This document shows positions 37,187 to 45,952 of a DNA stretch of 64,000 nt, piece by piece. The position numbers and the translations under genes were made by a program. Under the pieces are notes generated by a model that was not told the DNA's origin, ran no database searches, and saw only the letters and a list, made by a program, of their open reading frames with translations. How positions within the stretch are numbered: the first letter of the stretch is position 1; each line of letters begins with the position of its first letter. This stretch comes from Nitrospira sp. (GTDB lineage Bacteria; Nitrospirota; Nitrospiria; Nitrospirales; Nitrospiraceae), in contig CP092079.1 in NCBI GenBank assembly GCA_022226955.1, positions 3,374,790 to 3,438,789 of the forward strand, in the 5' to 3' direction.

Positions 37187-38575
37187 CTATTCATTGATGG
37201 TGAGCGTGGAGAGTTCGTACCAGCCGTCCGCGCGTTTGCCGTCGATTGCGAGTTCAACGAGCGCCGATTCGCCGGCTTCATGGAGTATGGCAGCATCCAG
37301 CTGGTAGGCTCCTGATGCGATTTGGGCAGGGATTCGCAGGGCATCCTCAATGAGGTAGCGCGTGCCGGGAAGCCATTGTTTCACGTTGGCGCGGCTGGTC
37401 CATTGAGCGACAACGTCATCGGATGCATTTCTCAATCGGAACGCAAGTGGCCAGGGACGGTAGACAGGGGCCACCCCGATATTTTCCCATTCGGTCCGAA
37501 GGGTCCAGATCGGGCCAACCCTGACCTCTGTTGGGTGGCTGACGGTTCGCAGCACCAGCCGATATCCCATCTTCTTGAGAAATTCTTGTACCTTGGACTG
37601 CCAGCGGGTGGGTATCGGCGAGGATTTCGCGTTCAGGACGGAGACATGCCAGTCTAGCCCCTGTTGTAGAATGCGATCGATGTCGAAGCCTTTGTCTTCC
37701 CAATCCTGCATGACGCCGCAGACTTCAAACTGCACCGGGCCGCGTGTCCATGCGGCGGCGATCACTGGGTCTTGGAGCGCGGGTGCATAGGCCTGCTCCA
37801 TATGATTCCAGTCCGGGCCAAAGTAGCCATAGTCGCCGAAGCAGTCTCCCCGCCATCCCGCCCCACGTTCGGTGGCATAGCGGAGTTGCCCGCCATGCAA
37901 CATGACGAGCGGGACCTGCGAAAAGTATTTGAAATACCAATCGGTGATCGCGATCTGGACGTCTTCCGTGGGGAAATATTGCTTGCACTGCCGCTCTACG
38001 CCTTGGCAGCAAGCCATATTCCATTCACCCCAGCATCCGATCGATCCGATGTCCACATGATCGATGTCGGGCGATTGGCCATAGCGAGCGCCCAAGGCTT
38101 TGATGAGCCGTTCATGATAGTCGAGAAAGATGGGGTTGTTGTAATCCGGGAAGCGGCCGCCGCCGACTTCGATCGAGGGAACGCCTTTCGCCAGCAGCCA
38201 GGCCGGAGAACCGGAACGATATTCGGACATGACGCGGAACGCGAGCCGCTCTCCTTTGGCCTTGGCCTGTTCGATGGTGTGATCGATCCGATCGAAGTCG
38301 TACTGACCTTCCGCCGGTTCGAGGTCGGCCCAGGACCAGCGGAAGTACGCCACGGTTGAGCGCGGATAGGTGCCTGGCGCGGGTGGGTGGTCGAACCCGA
38401 AGTGAAAATCGGCGAAACCCATTCCCGGGTTATAGAGGACGTCTGCAATCTCCCGAGGGTGGACGATGACCTGCTGTACGCTTGAGAGATCGGCGGGCTG
38501 TTTTGGGGACAGCTCAACGCACGATGTGCTGAATAGCAAGAAGGCAGTCAGCAAGAGGGGGATGGCAAGATGCAT
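37187..38575 (-). CDS. DUF4832/DUF4874-type glycosidase-like lipoprotein
   Basis: 462 residues from the ATG at 38575; a frame extending to 39001 overlaps unrelated sequence without signal features. Lipobox FSTSC, Cys19. The core resembles TIM-barrel glycoside hydrolase-like DUF4874 (NPGMGFADFHFGF, FRWSWADLEPAEGQYDFDRI, FRVMSEYRSGSPAWLL) followed by HVDIGSIGCWGEWN, and then the DUF4832 beta-sandwich (GYRLVLRTVSHPTEVRVG, LRTEWENIGVAPVYRPW, Y.LDAAI). The Glu in GCWGEWN is a plausible catalytic acid. Outer-envelope carbohydrate-active enzyme by family resemblance; substrate unknown. It is read away from the ccm operon. Confidence 0.8.
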   Translation of the reverse strand: MHLAIPLLLTAFLLFSTSCVELSPKQPADLSSVQQVIVHPREIADVLYNPGMGFADFHFGFDHPPAPGTYPRSTVAYFRWSWADLEPAEGQYDFDRIDHTIEQAKAKGERLAFRVMSEYRSGSPAWLLAKGVPSIEVGGGRFPDYNNPIFLDYHERLIKALGARYGQSPDIDHVDIGSIGCWGEWNMACCQGVERQCKQYFPTEDVQIAITDWYFKYFSQVPLVMLHGGQLRYATERGAGWRGDCFGDYGYFGPDWNHMEQAYAPALQDPVIAAAWTRGPVQFEVCGVMQDWEDKGFDIDRILQQGLDWHVSVLNAKSSPIPTRWQSKVQEFLKKMGYRLVLRTVSHPTEVRVGPIWTLRTEWENIGVAPVYRPWPLAFRLRNASDDVVAQWTSRANVKQWLPGTRYLIEDALRIPAQIASGAYQLDAAILHEAGESALVELAIDGKRADGWYELSTLTINE

Positions 38576-38784
38576 CCAGTTCTCCGATTCCTTATCGATA
38601 GAGGAATATCTCCACTGGCATCCGGCTTGGCCTAGCTGCTCGATACGGTACCTGATGGGGCGCTCAGTCGCAAGCCGCTCACGTGCATATCTGAGGGGAA
38701 GAGCAGGGGCTTGCCACCTTGTTTTGGACCTTGCAAGCGCACCCTGGCCCAGGCAATATCTGCTGTGAGTGACAGAGGTGGTAC

Positions 38785-38803
38785 GTGCCATCTCGGATGG
38801 CAC
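38785..38803 (+). promoter_or_regulatory. Perfect inverted repeat upstream of ccmA
   Basis: GTGCCATC, a 3-base loop TCG and GATGGCAC form an 8-bp perfect hairpin 25 bases before the ccmA ATG (38829). It could be an operator or mRNA leader hairpin. Alternatively it is coding sequence if the upstream GTG at 38769 is the start. Confidence 0.35.
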
Positions 38804-38828
38804 CGTGGTTTGCTGGATCGTCATCGCT

Positions 38829-39449
38829 ATGCTGGAAATTATCGATGTGGCTTGTGCGCGCGGAAACCGCGTGCTGTTCTCGGCTCTGAACCTGACCCTG
38901 TCGCCGGGCTTTCTTGTGGCGATTGTCGGTGAAAATGGCAGCGGAAAATCAAGTTTCCTTCGTCTGTTGTCCGGTCTGCTTCCCAGAGAGCAAGGCCGCA
39001 TCCAGTGGAATGGGACGGATATCGACGAGTTGGATGACGACTATAAGCGGCAGCTGACGTATCTCGGCCATCTCAATGGCATCAAGGACGATTTAACCCC
39101 GATTGAGAATCTGCAGATTTCCGCCGAGTTATTTGGGGACGATCGATCGGCGGTCGCTGCCCGCGAGGCCTTGCAGGCGGTGGGGCTTGGCAAGCATACA
39201 GAATCCTTGCCGACGCGAGTGCTTTCCCAGGGGCAGAAACGGCGAGTGGCGCTGGCCAGGCTCTGGTTGTCGACGCGGCCGCTGTGGATTTTGGATGAGC
39301 CGTTCGCCGCGCTCGACGATGTGGGAACCGCGTTGCTGACGGAACGGCTGTCGCGGCATCTGGACGGCGGCGGGATGGCCGTTGTGGCGACACACCAGGC
39401 CATCGGGGTTCGCGGCGAGGCGCTCCGTTCGTTGAGGCTGTCCGGATGA
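38829..39449 (+). CDS. ccmA: Heme exporter ATP-binding protein CcmA
   Basis: 206 residues from ATG 38829 (MLEIIDV...), the standard CcmA length; a GTG at 38769 would add 20 non-conserved residues. Motifs: Walker A GENGSGKSSFLRLLSG, signature LSQGQKRRVALARL, Walker B LWILDEPFAALDD, and a C-terminal switch His in VVATHQAIG. With CcmB, C and D it forms the ABC complex that uses ATP to release heme-loaded CcmE. It overlaps ccmB by ATGA and heads the nine-gene system I operon. Confidence 0.95.
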   Translation: MLEIIDVACARGNRVLFSALNLTLSPGFLVAIVGENGSGKSSFLRLLSGLLPREQGRIQWNGTDIDELDDDYKRQLTYLGHLNGIKDDLTPIENLQISAELFGDDRSAVAAREALQAVGLGKHTESLPTRVLSQGQKRRVALARLWLSTRPLWILDEPFAALDDVGTALLTERLSRHLDGGGMAVVATHQAIGVRGEALRSLRLSG

Positions 39450-40129
39450 GCCAGGCTGGGTTGAGCGCGGTGGTTCAGGCGATCGTCCGGCGGGATGTGC
39501 TGCTGGCCTTTCGGCGGCAGGCCGATGTGATGACGGCGGTGTTCTTCTTTGTCATTGTTGCGAGTCTGTTTCCCCTGGGTGTCAGCCCCGAGCCGGCCGT
39601 GTTGAGGATGATTGCCCCTGGTGTGCTCTGGGTGGCAGCCTTGCTCTCCTGCTTGCTCTCTCTCGGGCGAGTCTTTACAGCAGACTATCAGGACGGTGTG
39701 CTAGAACAGATGGTGCTGATTCCGCATCCGCTGGCGGTCCTGGTGCTGGCCAAGGTCTTTGCCCATTGGTGCGTGTCCGGAGTGCCGGTTGTGTTGCTGT
39801 CGTTGTTGCTTGGTGTGCAGTTCGGTTTAGAGGGCGAAGCGCTGGGCGTTCTTGCGCTCTCCCTTCTTCTTGGGACGCCGACCTTGAGTCTGATCGGATC
39901 GATTGGCGCGGCGCTGACGCTGGGGGTTCGTGGCGGCGGGATGCTGGTGGCGTTGTTGGTGTTGCCATTGTTTATTCCAGTCTTGATTTTCGGATCGGGC
40001 GCGGTGAGCAGCACGGTCTCGGGCATCGGGGCTGAGGCCAATCTCTCGTTGCTCGGCGCCGCGTTGCTGTTGGCGCTCCCGCTGGCTCCGTGGGCCGCGG
40101 CGGCAGCGGTGCGAATCGCGGTAGAGTAG
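39446..40129 (+). CDS. ccmB: Heme exporter membrane protein CcmB
   Basis: 227 residues, six predicted transmembrane helices. Family features: RRDVLLAFRRQADVMTAVFF, a cytoplasmic loop FTADYQDGVLEQMVLIPHPL, LLGTPTLSLIGSIGAALTLG and LLVLPLFIPVLIFGSGAV. Inner-membrane half of the CcmAB transporter complex. The start overlaps the ccmA stop (ATGA), and the stop is 5 bases from the ccmC ATG. Confidence 0.95.
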   Translation: MSQAGLSAVVQAIVRRDVLLAFRRQADVMTAVFFFVIVASLFPLGVSPEPAVLRMIAPGVLWVAALLSCLLSLGRVFTADYQDGVLEQMVLIPHPLAVLVLAKVFAHWCVSGVPVVLLSLLLGVQFGLEGEALGVLALSLLLGTPTLSLIGSIGAALTLGVRGGGMLVALLVLPLFIPVLIFGSGAVSSTVSGIGAEANLSLLGAALLLALPLAPWAAAAAVRIAVE

Positions 40130-40134
40130 GCAGA

Positions 40135-40884
40135 ATGCGTATGAGCGAATCGCGCGGGACATGGACGAAGTACTCCTCGCCGCAGGCGTTCTATCCGCTC
40201 GCCGGCAAGCTGATTCCCTGGTTTGCCGGCCTGGCGATTATCTGTCTGGCCGCAGGGCTTTATATGGGGTTTCTCGTCGCTCCGACCGATTTCCAGCAAG
40301 GCGATTCGTATCGCATTATTTTTGTCCATGTGCCGGCAGCCTGGATGTCCATGTTTCTCTATGTCGTCATGGCCGGATGGGCGGCGGTGGGGCTGGGGTT
40401 GAAGGCGCGGCCATCCTTTATGATGGCGCAGGCCATCGCGCCGACCGGGGCACTGTTCACGTTCCTTGCCCTGTTTACCGGAGCGTTCTGGGGGAAGCCG
40501 ACCTGGGGAGCCTGGTGGGTGTGGGATGCGCGGCTTACTTCTGAACTGATTTTGCTGTTCCAGTACGCCGGGGTTATTCTCCTGCATGCTTCGATCGACG
40601 ATCTCCGCCGTGCCGACCGGGCGAGCGCGGTGCTGGCGTTGGTCGGTGTGGTCAATGTGCCGATCATTTACTTTTCCGTGCGCTGGTGGAATACCCTGCA
40701 CCAGGGCGCCTCGATTAGTATGACCGCTGCGCCGAAGATGGCGGCGACGATGCTGTCGGCCATGGGGATCATGGCGCTGGGTTTTTGGATGTATAGCGCG
40801 GCGGTCACATTGATGCGTGTGCGGTGCATCATTCTCGAACGCGAACGGCAGGCGTCCTGGACGCAGATAGAGAGGGGTGCCTGA
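40135..40884 (+). CDS. ccmC: Heme handling protein CcmC
   Basis: 249 residues from ATG 40135. It presents heme to CcmE at the periplasmic face. WWD domain WGAWWVWDARLTSE, axial His ligands in FVHVPAAWMSM and WWNTLHQGASI, and six transmembrane helices. A GTG-type extension to 40090 would run back into ccmB and is unnecessary. The TGA overlaps the ccmD ATG by one base (TGATG). Confidence 0.96.
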   Translation: MRMSESRGTWTKYSSPQAFYPLAGKLIPWFAGLAIICLAAGLYMGFLVAPTDFQQGDSYRIIFVHVPAAWMSMFLYVVMAGWAAVGLGLKARPSFMMAQAIAPTGALFTFLALFTGAFWGKPTWGAWWVWDARLTSELILLFQYAGVILLHASIDDLRRADRASAVLALVGVVNVPIIYFSVRWWNTLHQGASISMTAAPKMAATMLSAMGIMALGFWMYSAAVTLMRVRCIILERERQASWTQIERGA

Positions 40885-41063
40885 TGCAGTGGGGCAGTCT
40901 CAATGAGTTTCTTGCGATGGGCGGCTATGGGGCCTATGTCTGGCCGTCGTTCGGGGTGACGGCGCTCGGCATGATCTGGGAAGTGCTGCTGCTCCGCCGC
41001 CGGCATGCGGCGGTCCGCGCCGCACTGAATCGACCGGACGCGGCCGTGGGTGTGGCATCATGA
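40884..41063 (+). CDS. ccmD: CcmD, small membrane subunit of the heme release complex
   Basis: 59 residues: one transmembrane helix ([20 protein letters not shown]) followed by an Arg-rich cytoplasmic tail ([14 protein letters not shown]), the standard CcmD layout, with [16 protein letters not shown] matching its consensus start. Needed for release of heme-loaded CcmE from CcmABC. It overlaps ccmC by one base and ccmE by four (ATGA). Confidence 0.92.
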   Translation: MQWGSLNEFLAMGGYGAYVWPSFGVTALGMIWEVLLLRRRHAAVRAALNRPDAAVGVAS

Positions 41064-41524
41064 CGCCGCGGCAAAAACGATTTTCCATGATTGGACTCGG
41101 CTTGGCGGCGCTGGGAATTGCAGCGGCCTTAGTGCTGAATGCCTTCAACAGCAATCTCGTGTTTTTCTTTACGCCCACCCAGGTGGCGAACGGCGAGGTG
41201 CCGAAAGGCCAAAGCTTTCGCATCGGCGGCATGGTCGAAGCTGGGACGCTGACGCGCGAGACGGACGGCTTGACGGTTCATTTTGTGATGAGCGACACGG
41301 TGAAACGAGTCCCCGTCATCTATAAGGGTATTCTTCCGGATCTGTTTAAGGAAGGGAAGGGTGCGGTTGCGCAGGGGAAGCTCTCATCCGAGGGCACCTT
41401 CGTGGCGAGTGAAGTGCTGGCTAAGCACGACGAGAACTATATGCCGCCGGAGGCCGCTGAGGCGATGGCCAAGGCGAAGGCTGCTGGGAAGCAGAGCAGC
41501 GATACGCTGGTGGTCACTCCATAA
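41060..41524 (+). CDS. ccmE: Periplasmic heme chaperone CcmE
   Basis: 154 residues: N-terminal membrane anchor ([16 protein letters not shown]), an OB-fold beta barrel ([34 protein letters not shown]) and the heme-attachment His123 in [12 protein letters not shown], the classic HxxxY form. It carries covalently bound heme from CcmC to CcmF/H. Followed after 22 bases by ccmF. Confidence 0.97.
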   Translation: MTPRQKRFSMIGLGLAALGIAAALVLNAFNSNLVFFFTPTQVANGEVPKGQSFRIGGMVEAGTLTRETDGLTVHFVMSDTVKRVPVIYKGILPDLFKEGKGAVAQGKLSSEGTFVASEVLAKHDENYMPPEAAEAMAKAKAAGKQSSDTLVVTP

Positions 41525-41546
41525 GATAGAACGAGGATAGACCTGC

Positions 41547-43550
41547 ATGATTCCTGAAATCGGCCAGTTTGCATTGATCCTGGCGCTTTGCGTCGCCGCC
41601 GTGCAGGGCACCCTTCCGATTTACGGGGCGGTCTCCGGCAACGCGTCGCTGATGGCGGTCGCCAAACCTGCGGCGCGCGGGCAGTTTCTCTTGGTGCTCA
41701 TCGCGTTCTGCTGTCTGGGCTATGCCTTTGCTCAGAAAGATTTCTCCGTGCTCTATGTCGCCGCGAACGCCAACTCAAAGCTGCCGCTCCATTATCGTCT
41801 CGCGGCTATTTGGGGCGCGCATGAAGGCTCGCTCTTGTTGTGGACGTTCATTTTGACGCTCTGGATGATGGCGGTGACCCTGTTCTCGAAACATCTTCCG
41901 GAAGCGATGCGCGCGCGCATTCTCGGGGTAATGGGGCTGGTCAGTCTTGGATTTCTTCTATTCATGCTGACGGTGTCGAATCCGTTCGAGCGGTTGATTC
42001 CCGCTGCGCCCGACGGTCGCGATCTGAATCCGCTGCTTCAAGATCCCGGCATGGTCCTGCATCCGCCCATGCTCTATATGGGGTACGTGGGCTTTTCCGT
42101 CGCGTTTGCCTTTGCGATCGCGGCGCTCTTGGGCGGCAACTTGGATGCGGCCTGGGCCCGCTGGTCCCGTCCCTGGACGACGGTGGCCTGGTGCTTTCTC
42201 ACGGTCGGCATCGCCTTGGGCAGCGGGTGGGCCTATTACGAGCTGGGTTGGGGAGGCTGGTGGTTCTGGGATCCGGTTGAAAACGCCTCCTTCATGCCCT
42301 GGCTGGCTGGGACTGCGCTCATCCATTCGCTGGCGGTGACGGATAAACGAGGCGGATTCAAAGTCTGGACGGTGCTGCTGGCGATCCTCGCCTTCTCGCT
42401 CAGCCTGCTTGGCACCTTCCTCGTGCGGTCCGGTGTGTTGACGTCGGTGCATGCGTTTGCCACGGACCCGAAGCGCGGGTTGTTCATCTTGATTTTTCTG
42501 GCGGTGGTGATCGGTGGATCGCTGTTGCTGTATGCCTGGCGCGCGCCGCGTGTTGGATTAGGCGGCGGGTTCGACATGGTGTCGCGGGAAGCGATGTTGC
42601 TGGCCAACAATGTGCTGTTGGTCGTCGCGATGGCCTCGGTGTTGTTGGGAACGCTCTACCCGCTATTTCTGGATGCGCTGGGGCTCGGGAAGATTTCCGT
42701 CGGGCCGCCCTATTTCGATACGGTCTTCGTTCCGCTCATGACGCCCGCGATTTTCTTAATGGGCATCGGTCCGCTGGCCCAATGGAAGAAAGCGAGTCTG
42801 CCGAGTCTTGCCCTGCAATTGCGCTGGGCCTTTGGCACCAGCGTTGCGACGGCCTTGCTGCTGCCGTTGGTGTTGGGGAAGTGGACGCCGTTGCTGAGCC
42901 TCGGTCTCCTGCTGGCCTTGTGGATTGTGACAACAGCGGCGGTCGCGGTGCGTGAACGGATCGGTCATCTTGAGGGCGTGGGACTGATGGCGCGGCTGGC
43001 ATCGGTGCCGCGTTCTTATTGGGGCATGATTCTCGCGCATTGCGGGATCGCGGTGTTCATCGTTGGGGTGACGATGGTGAAGGGGTTTGAGACGGAACAG
43101 GATCTGCGGATGAATGTGGGCGAGTCCGCTACCATCGGCGGCTATGCGTTTCAGTTCGAGGGCGCGAAGGATTTTGTGGGGCCGAACTATATTGCGGCGC
43201 GCGGCCTGTTTCGCGTGACGAAGGACGGCCGCGACGTGACGACGATGTATCCGGAAAAGCGCCGGTATCTGGCGCAACGCCAGACGATGACGGAGGCGGC
43301 CATCGATTCCGGAATGTTTCGAGATTTGTACGTGTCGCTGGGAGAGCCGCTGGAGGCCGGCGCTTGGAGCGTGCGGCTCTATCACAAACCCTTTATCGAC
43401 TGGATTTGGGGTGGGTGCTTGCTCATGGCGATGGGTGGCGTGCTGGCGATCACTGACCGCCGGTATCGGCTGGCTTGGCGTCGAGAGCCTGGCGTCGAGG
43501 CTGCTGCGGTCCAACCGGCGGTCCAATCGGCTGGAGCGCCCATCGTATGA
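41547..43550 (+). CDS. ccmF: Cytochrome c heme lyase subunit CcmF
   Basis: 667 residues, ~15 transmembrane helices. WWD motif GWGGWWFWDPVENASFMPWL, His ligands in WGAHEGSLLLW and LHPPMLYMGYVGF, and the conserved periplasmic C-terminal region (YPEKRRYLAQRQTMTEAAI, LGEPLEAGAWSVRLYHKPF). It holds b-heme and transfers heme from CcmE to apocytochrome with CcmH/I. The stop overlaps ccmG (ATGA). Confidence 0.97.
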   Translation: MIPEIGQFALILALCVAAVQGTLPIYGAVSGNASLMAVAKPAARGQFLLVLIAFCCLGYAFAQKDFSVLYVAANANSKLPLHYRLAAIWGAHEGSLLLWTFILTLWMMAVTLFSKHLPEAMRARILGVMGLVSLGFLLFMLTVSNPFERLIPAAPDGRDLNPLLQDPGMVLHPPMLYMGYVGFSVAFAFAIAALLGGNLDAAWARWSRPWTTVAWCFLTVGIALGSGWAYYELGWGGWWFWDPVENASFMPWLAGTALIHSLAVTDKRGGFKVWTVLLAILAFSLSLLGTFLVRSGVLTSVHAFATDPKRGLFILIFLAVVIGGSLLLYAWRAPRVGLGGGFDMVSREAMLLANNVLLVVAMASVLLGTLYPLFLDALGLGKISVGPPYFDTVFVPLMTPAIFLMGIGPLAQWKKASLPSLALQLRWAFGTSVATALLLPLVLGKWTPLLSLGLLLALWIVTTAAVAVRERIGHLEGVGLMARLASVPRSYWGMILAHCGIAVFIVGVTMVKGFETEQDLRMNVGESATIGGYAFQFEGAKDFVGPNYIAARGLFRVTKDGRDVTTMYPEKRRYLAQRQTMTEAAIDSGMFRDLYVSLGEPLEAGAWSVRLYHKPFIDWIWGGCLLMAMGGVLAITDRRYRLAWRREPGVEAAAVQPAVQSAGAPIV

Positions 43551-44074
43551 AGCGCTTCTTGCTTCCGCTGGCAATCTTTGTGGTGATGGTGGGGTTTCTC
43601 GCGGTGGGACTGACGTTGAATCCGCGTGAAGTGCCGTCTCCGCTAGTAGGCAAAGCGGCGCCAGATTTTTCGCTGCCTCAACTGCATGAGTCCGATCACG
43701 TGTTTTCGCCGAAGGAGATGGCCGGGAAGGTATGGCTGCTGAATTTTTGGGCCTCCTGGTGCAGTGGCTGCAAAGACGAGCATCCGGTGCTGATGCAGAT
43801 GGCGAAGTCAGGAGAAGCGCCGATTTATGGTGTGGATTACAAGGACACGAGGGACGAGGCGCTGGGCTGGCTGCGCCAGTGGGGCAACCCCTATCAATTG
43901 GTCGCCGTCGATGCGGCCGGCCGGGTGGGCATCAATTATGGCGTCTATGGAGTGCCGGAGACCTACGTGATCGATAAGGCCGGGAAGATTCGGTATAAGC
44001 AAATCGGGCCGGTGGATCAGGCTGTGTGGGAGAACACGATTCTTCCTCTTGTGCGGGAGTTGCAAAACCAATGA
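43547..44074 (+). CDS. ccmG: Thiol:disulfide oxidoreductase CcmG (DsbE)
   Basis: 175 residues from ATG 43547, overlapping the ccmF stop. N-terminal anchor, thioredoxin fold with active site WASWCSGCKDEHP (Cys72/Cys75), the GVDYKDTRDEALGWL insert typical of DsbE and cis-Pro in YGVPETYVID. It reduces apocytochrome CXXCH thiols. The CSGC dipeptide differs from the usual C-(V/E)-P-C, which could shift the redox potential. Confidence 0.95.
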   Translation: MKRFLLPLAIFVVMVGFLAVGLTLNPREVPSPLVGKAAPDFSLPQLHESDHVFSPKEMAGKVWLLNFWASWCSGCKDEHPVLMQMAKSGEAPIYGVDYKDTRDEALGWLRQWGNPYQLVAVDAAGRVGINYGVYGVPETYVIDKAGKIRYKQIGPVDQAVWENTILPLVRELQNQ

Positions 44075-44538
44075 TTCGCACGTGGTTGTTGATCATTGCG
44101 CTGACAATCTCCGGTTTGGCGGCTGCGCAAGAGGCGCGGCCGCTGGCGGAGAATCCGATTGCCGAGGCCCGGCTCAAGGCGCTGGCGGTCGAATTGCGCT
44201 GTCTCGTCTGTCAAAACCAAACGCTGGCGGATTCCAATGCGCCGCTGGCCGAAGATCTGCGCCGGGAAGTGCGCGAGATGATCGCCAAGGGTATGAGCGA
44301 CCCAGAGATTATCGACTTCCTGGTCGAGCGCTATGGCGATTTCGTTTTGTATCGGCCGCCGTTGCGCGCCGCGACCACATTGCTCTGGATCGGACCCTTC
44401 CTTCTGCTCATTGTCGGAGGTACGGTGTTGATTCTGGCTCTTCGGCGCAGACAGAAGACGCTTCCGGATGCGGTTGTCTCAGAAGCCGATCATGAACGTG
44501 TGGAGCAATTGTTCTCCGATGGAGCCAAGCATCCATGA
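44071..44538 (+). CDS. ccmH: Cytochrome c maturation protein CcmH
   Basis: 155 residues from ATG 44071 (ATGA overlap with ccmG). Signal/anchor, the hallmark LRCLVCQNQTLADSNAPLA (Cys44/Cys47), YGDFVLYRPP, then a C-terminal transmembrane helix (LWIGPFLLLIVGGTVLIL). Periplasmic thiol reductase that presents the apocytochrome thiols to CcmF. The short CcmH form, paired with the separate ccmI. Confidence 0.96.
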   Translation: MIRTWLLIIALTISGLAAAQEARPLAENPIAEARLKALAVELRCLVCQNQTLADSNAPLAEDLRREVREMIAKGMSDPEIIDFLVERYGDFVLYRPPLRAATTLLWIGPFLLLIVGGTVLILALRRRQKTLPDAVVSEADHERVEQLFSDGAKHP

Positions 44539-45821
44539 CGGTGACATTTTGGCTCATCGCCTCCGGTATGATGGCCGCGATCCTCGCGTTCGTACTCTGG
44601 CCTTTGCTGCGCCGCATGCCTGCGGTGGCTGCGGGAGAAGAAGAAAAACGCTTATCGGTGTACCGGCAGCAGTTCGTCGAACTGGAACAGGATCGCCGGA
44701 ACAGCGTGTTGACGGATGAGCAATATCACATTGCGCGGAGAGAGCTGGAGCGCCGGGTGCTCGAAGAGACCGGCAGCGCGGAGCTTCCCCCTGCTGTATC
44801 CGGGAGTCAGATAAACAGCAAGGTTTTGGCGGCGGCGCTCGCGGTGGTCATCCCCACGGTCAGCGTGGGGCTCTATGCAAAGCTGGGCAGTCCTTCAGCG
44901 CTCTCCTCTGCTGGTTCCTCAGCGGCAGCTGAGGCAGGGAACGGAGGCCGTGAGCCGATCTCACTCGATGAGATGAATGCGCTGACCGAACGATTGCGAG
45001 TGAAGCTTGAACAGAATCCTGCCGACGGTGTGGGATGGGCCTTGTTGGCCCGAGCCTATGTCGAGTTGGGGCGCCATCCGGAAGCGGTGCAGGTTTACGA
45101 GAAGGCGATGCAGTTGATCCCGAACGATGCGCAGTTGCTCGCGGACTATGCCGATGCATTGGGGACGCTTAACGGGCGGAAGTTGGATGGAAAGCCAGAG
45201 GAGTTGATTCAGCAAGCCCTTGCCGCTAATCCTCGAAACATCAAAGCGCTGATGCTGGCTGGAACGGTCGCCTACAATCACAAAGAGTTCGACCGCGCGG
45301 CCTCGTATTGGGACGAGGCGCGGATCAATCTGCCTCCCGATACGGATCCTGAGGCGGTCCAAGAAATTGTGGCAGGCATCGCCGAAGCGCGCCAGCTTGC
45401 GGGTGGGCGCCAGGCGGCGCAGGGTGCCGTGTCATCGACTTCAACCTCGGCACCGGCGGCTGCGCCGGCCGGACCGGCTCTGGCGATCACCGGGCAGGTG
45501 ACGATTGCTCCCGGCCTGGCAGCCAAGGGATCGCCGACCGACACGCTCTTCGTATTCGCTAAGGATATAAACGGTCCGCCGATGCCGGTGTCGATTGTCC
45601 GCGCGAGCAAGAAAGATCTGCCATTTACCTTTCGGCTCGACGATTCAACCAGCCCAATGCCGTCGAGAAAGCTGTCCAGCATGGGCACGGTCGTGATCGT
45701 TGCGCGTCTGTCCAAGTCCGGCGAGGCCATGCCGAAGAGCGGCGATCTCCAAGGCATAAGTGAACCGCTCAAACCGGGGGCCAGCGGCGTCACCATTGTG
45801 ATCGATCGAGAAGTTCCCTAA
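44535..45821 (+). CDS. ccmI: Cytochrome c biogenesis factor CcmI
   Basis: 428 residues, overlapping ccmH by four bases. Two membrane helices at the N-terminus with a short leucine-zipper-like loop (LEQDRRNSVLTDEQYHIAR), TPR motifs (GWALLARAYVELGRHPEAVQ, LLADYADALGTLNGR, ALMLAGTVAYNHKEF), and a C-terminal beta domain (LFVFAKDINGPPMPVSIVRA, ARLSKSGEAMPKSGDLQG) typical of CcmI. It binds apocytochrome C-termini as a chaperone for CcmFH. Last gene of the operon. Confidence 0.95.
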   Translation: MTVTFWLIASGMMAAILAFVLWPLLRRMPAVAAGEEEKRLSVYRQQFVELEQDRRNSVLTDEQYHIARRELERRVLEETGSAELPPAVSGSQINSKVLAAALAVVIPTVSVGLYAKLGSPSALSSAGSSAAAEAGNGGREPISLDEMNALTERLRVKLEQNPADGVGWALLARAYVELGRHPEAVQVYEKAMQLIPNDAQLLADYADALGTLNGRKLDGKPEELIQQALAANPRNIKALMLAGTVAYNHKEFDRAASYWDEARINLPPDTDPEAVQEIVAGIAEARQLAGGRQAAQGAVSSTSTSAPAAAPAGPALAITGQVTIAPGLAAKGSPTDTLFVFAKDINGPPMPVSIVRASKKDLPFTFRLDDSTSPMPSRKLSSMGTVVIVARLSKSGEAMPKSGDLQGISEPLKPGASGVTIVIDREVP

Positions 45822-45952
45822 CGCAGGTTCTCCTCCCGCCTGCGATCGCTCCACGCGATCATCGGTTGAAACCGCTTCAGTAGAAATGCGTTGGGCTATC
45901 GCGCTGTGACGATTCGATTGGACGCGGCAATGCGTGGGTTGATCGCGTGTGG

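Noticed and set aside
45825-45850. Inverted repeat CGCAGG/CCTGCG between ccmI and the DUF4340 gene as a bidirectional terminator
   Set aside because: Only 6 bp with an 11-base loop and no T-run on either side.
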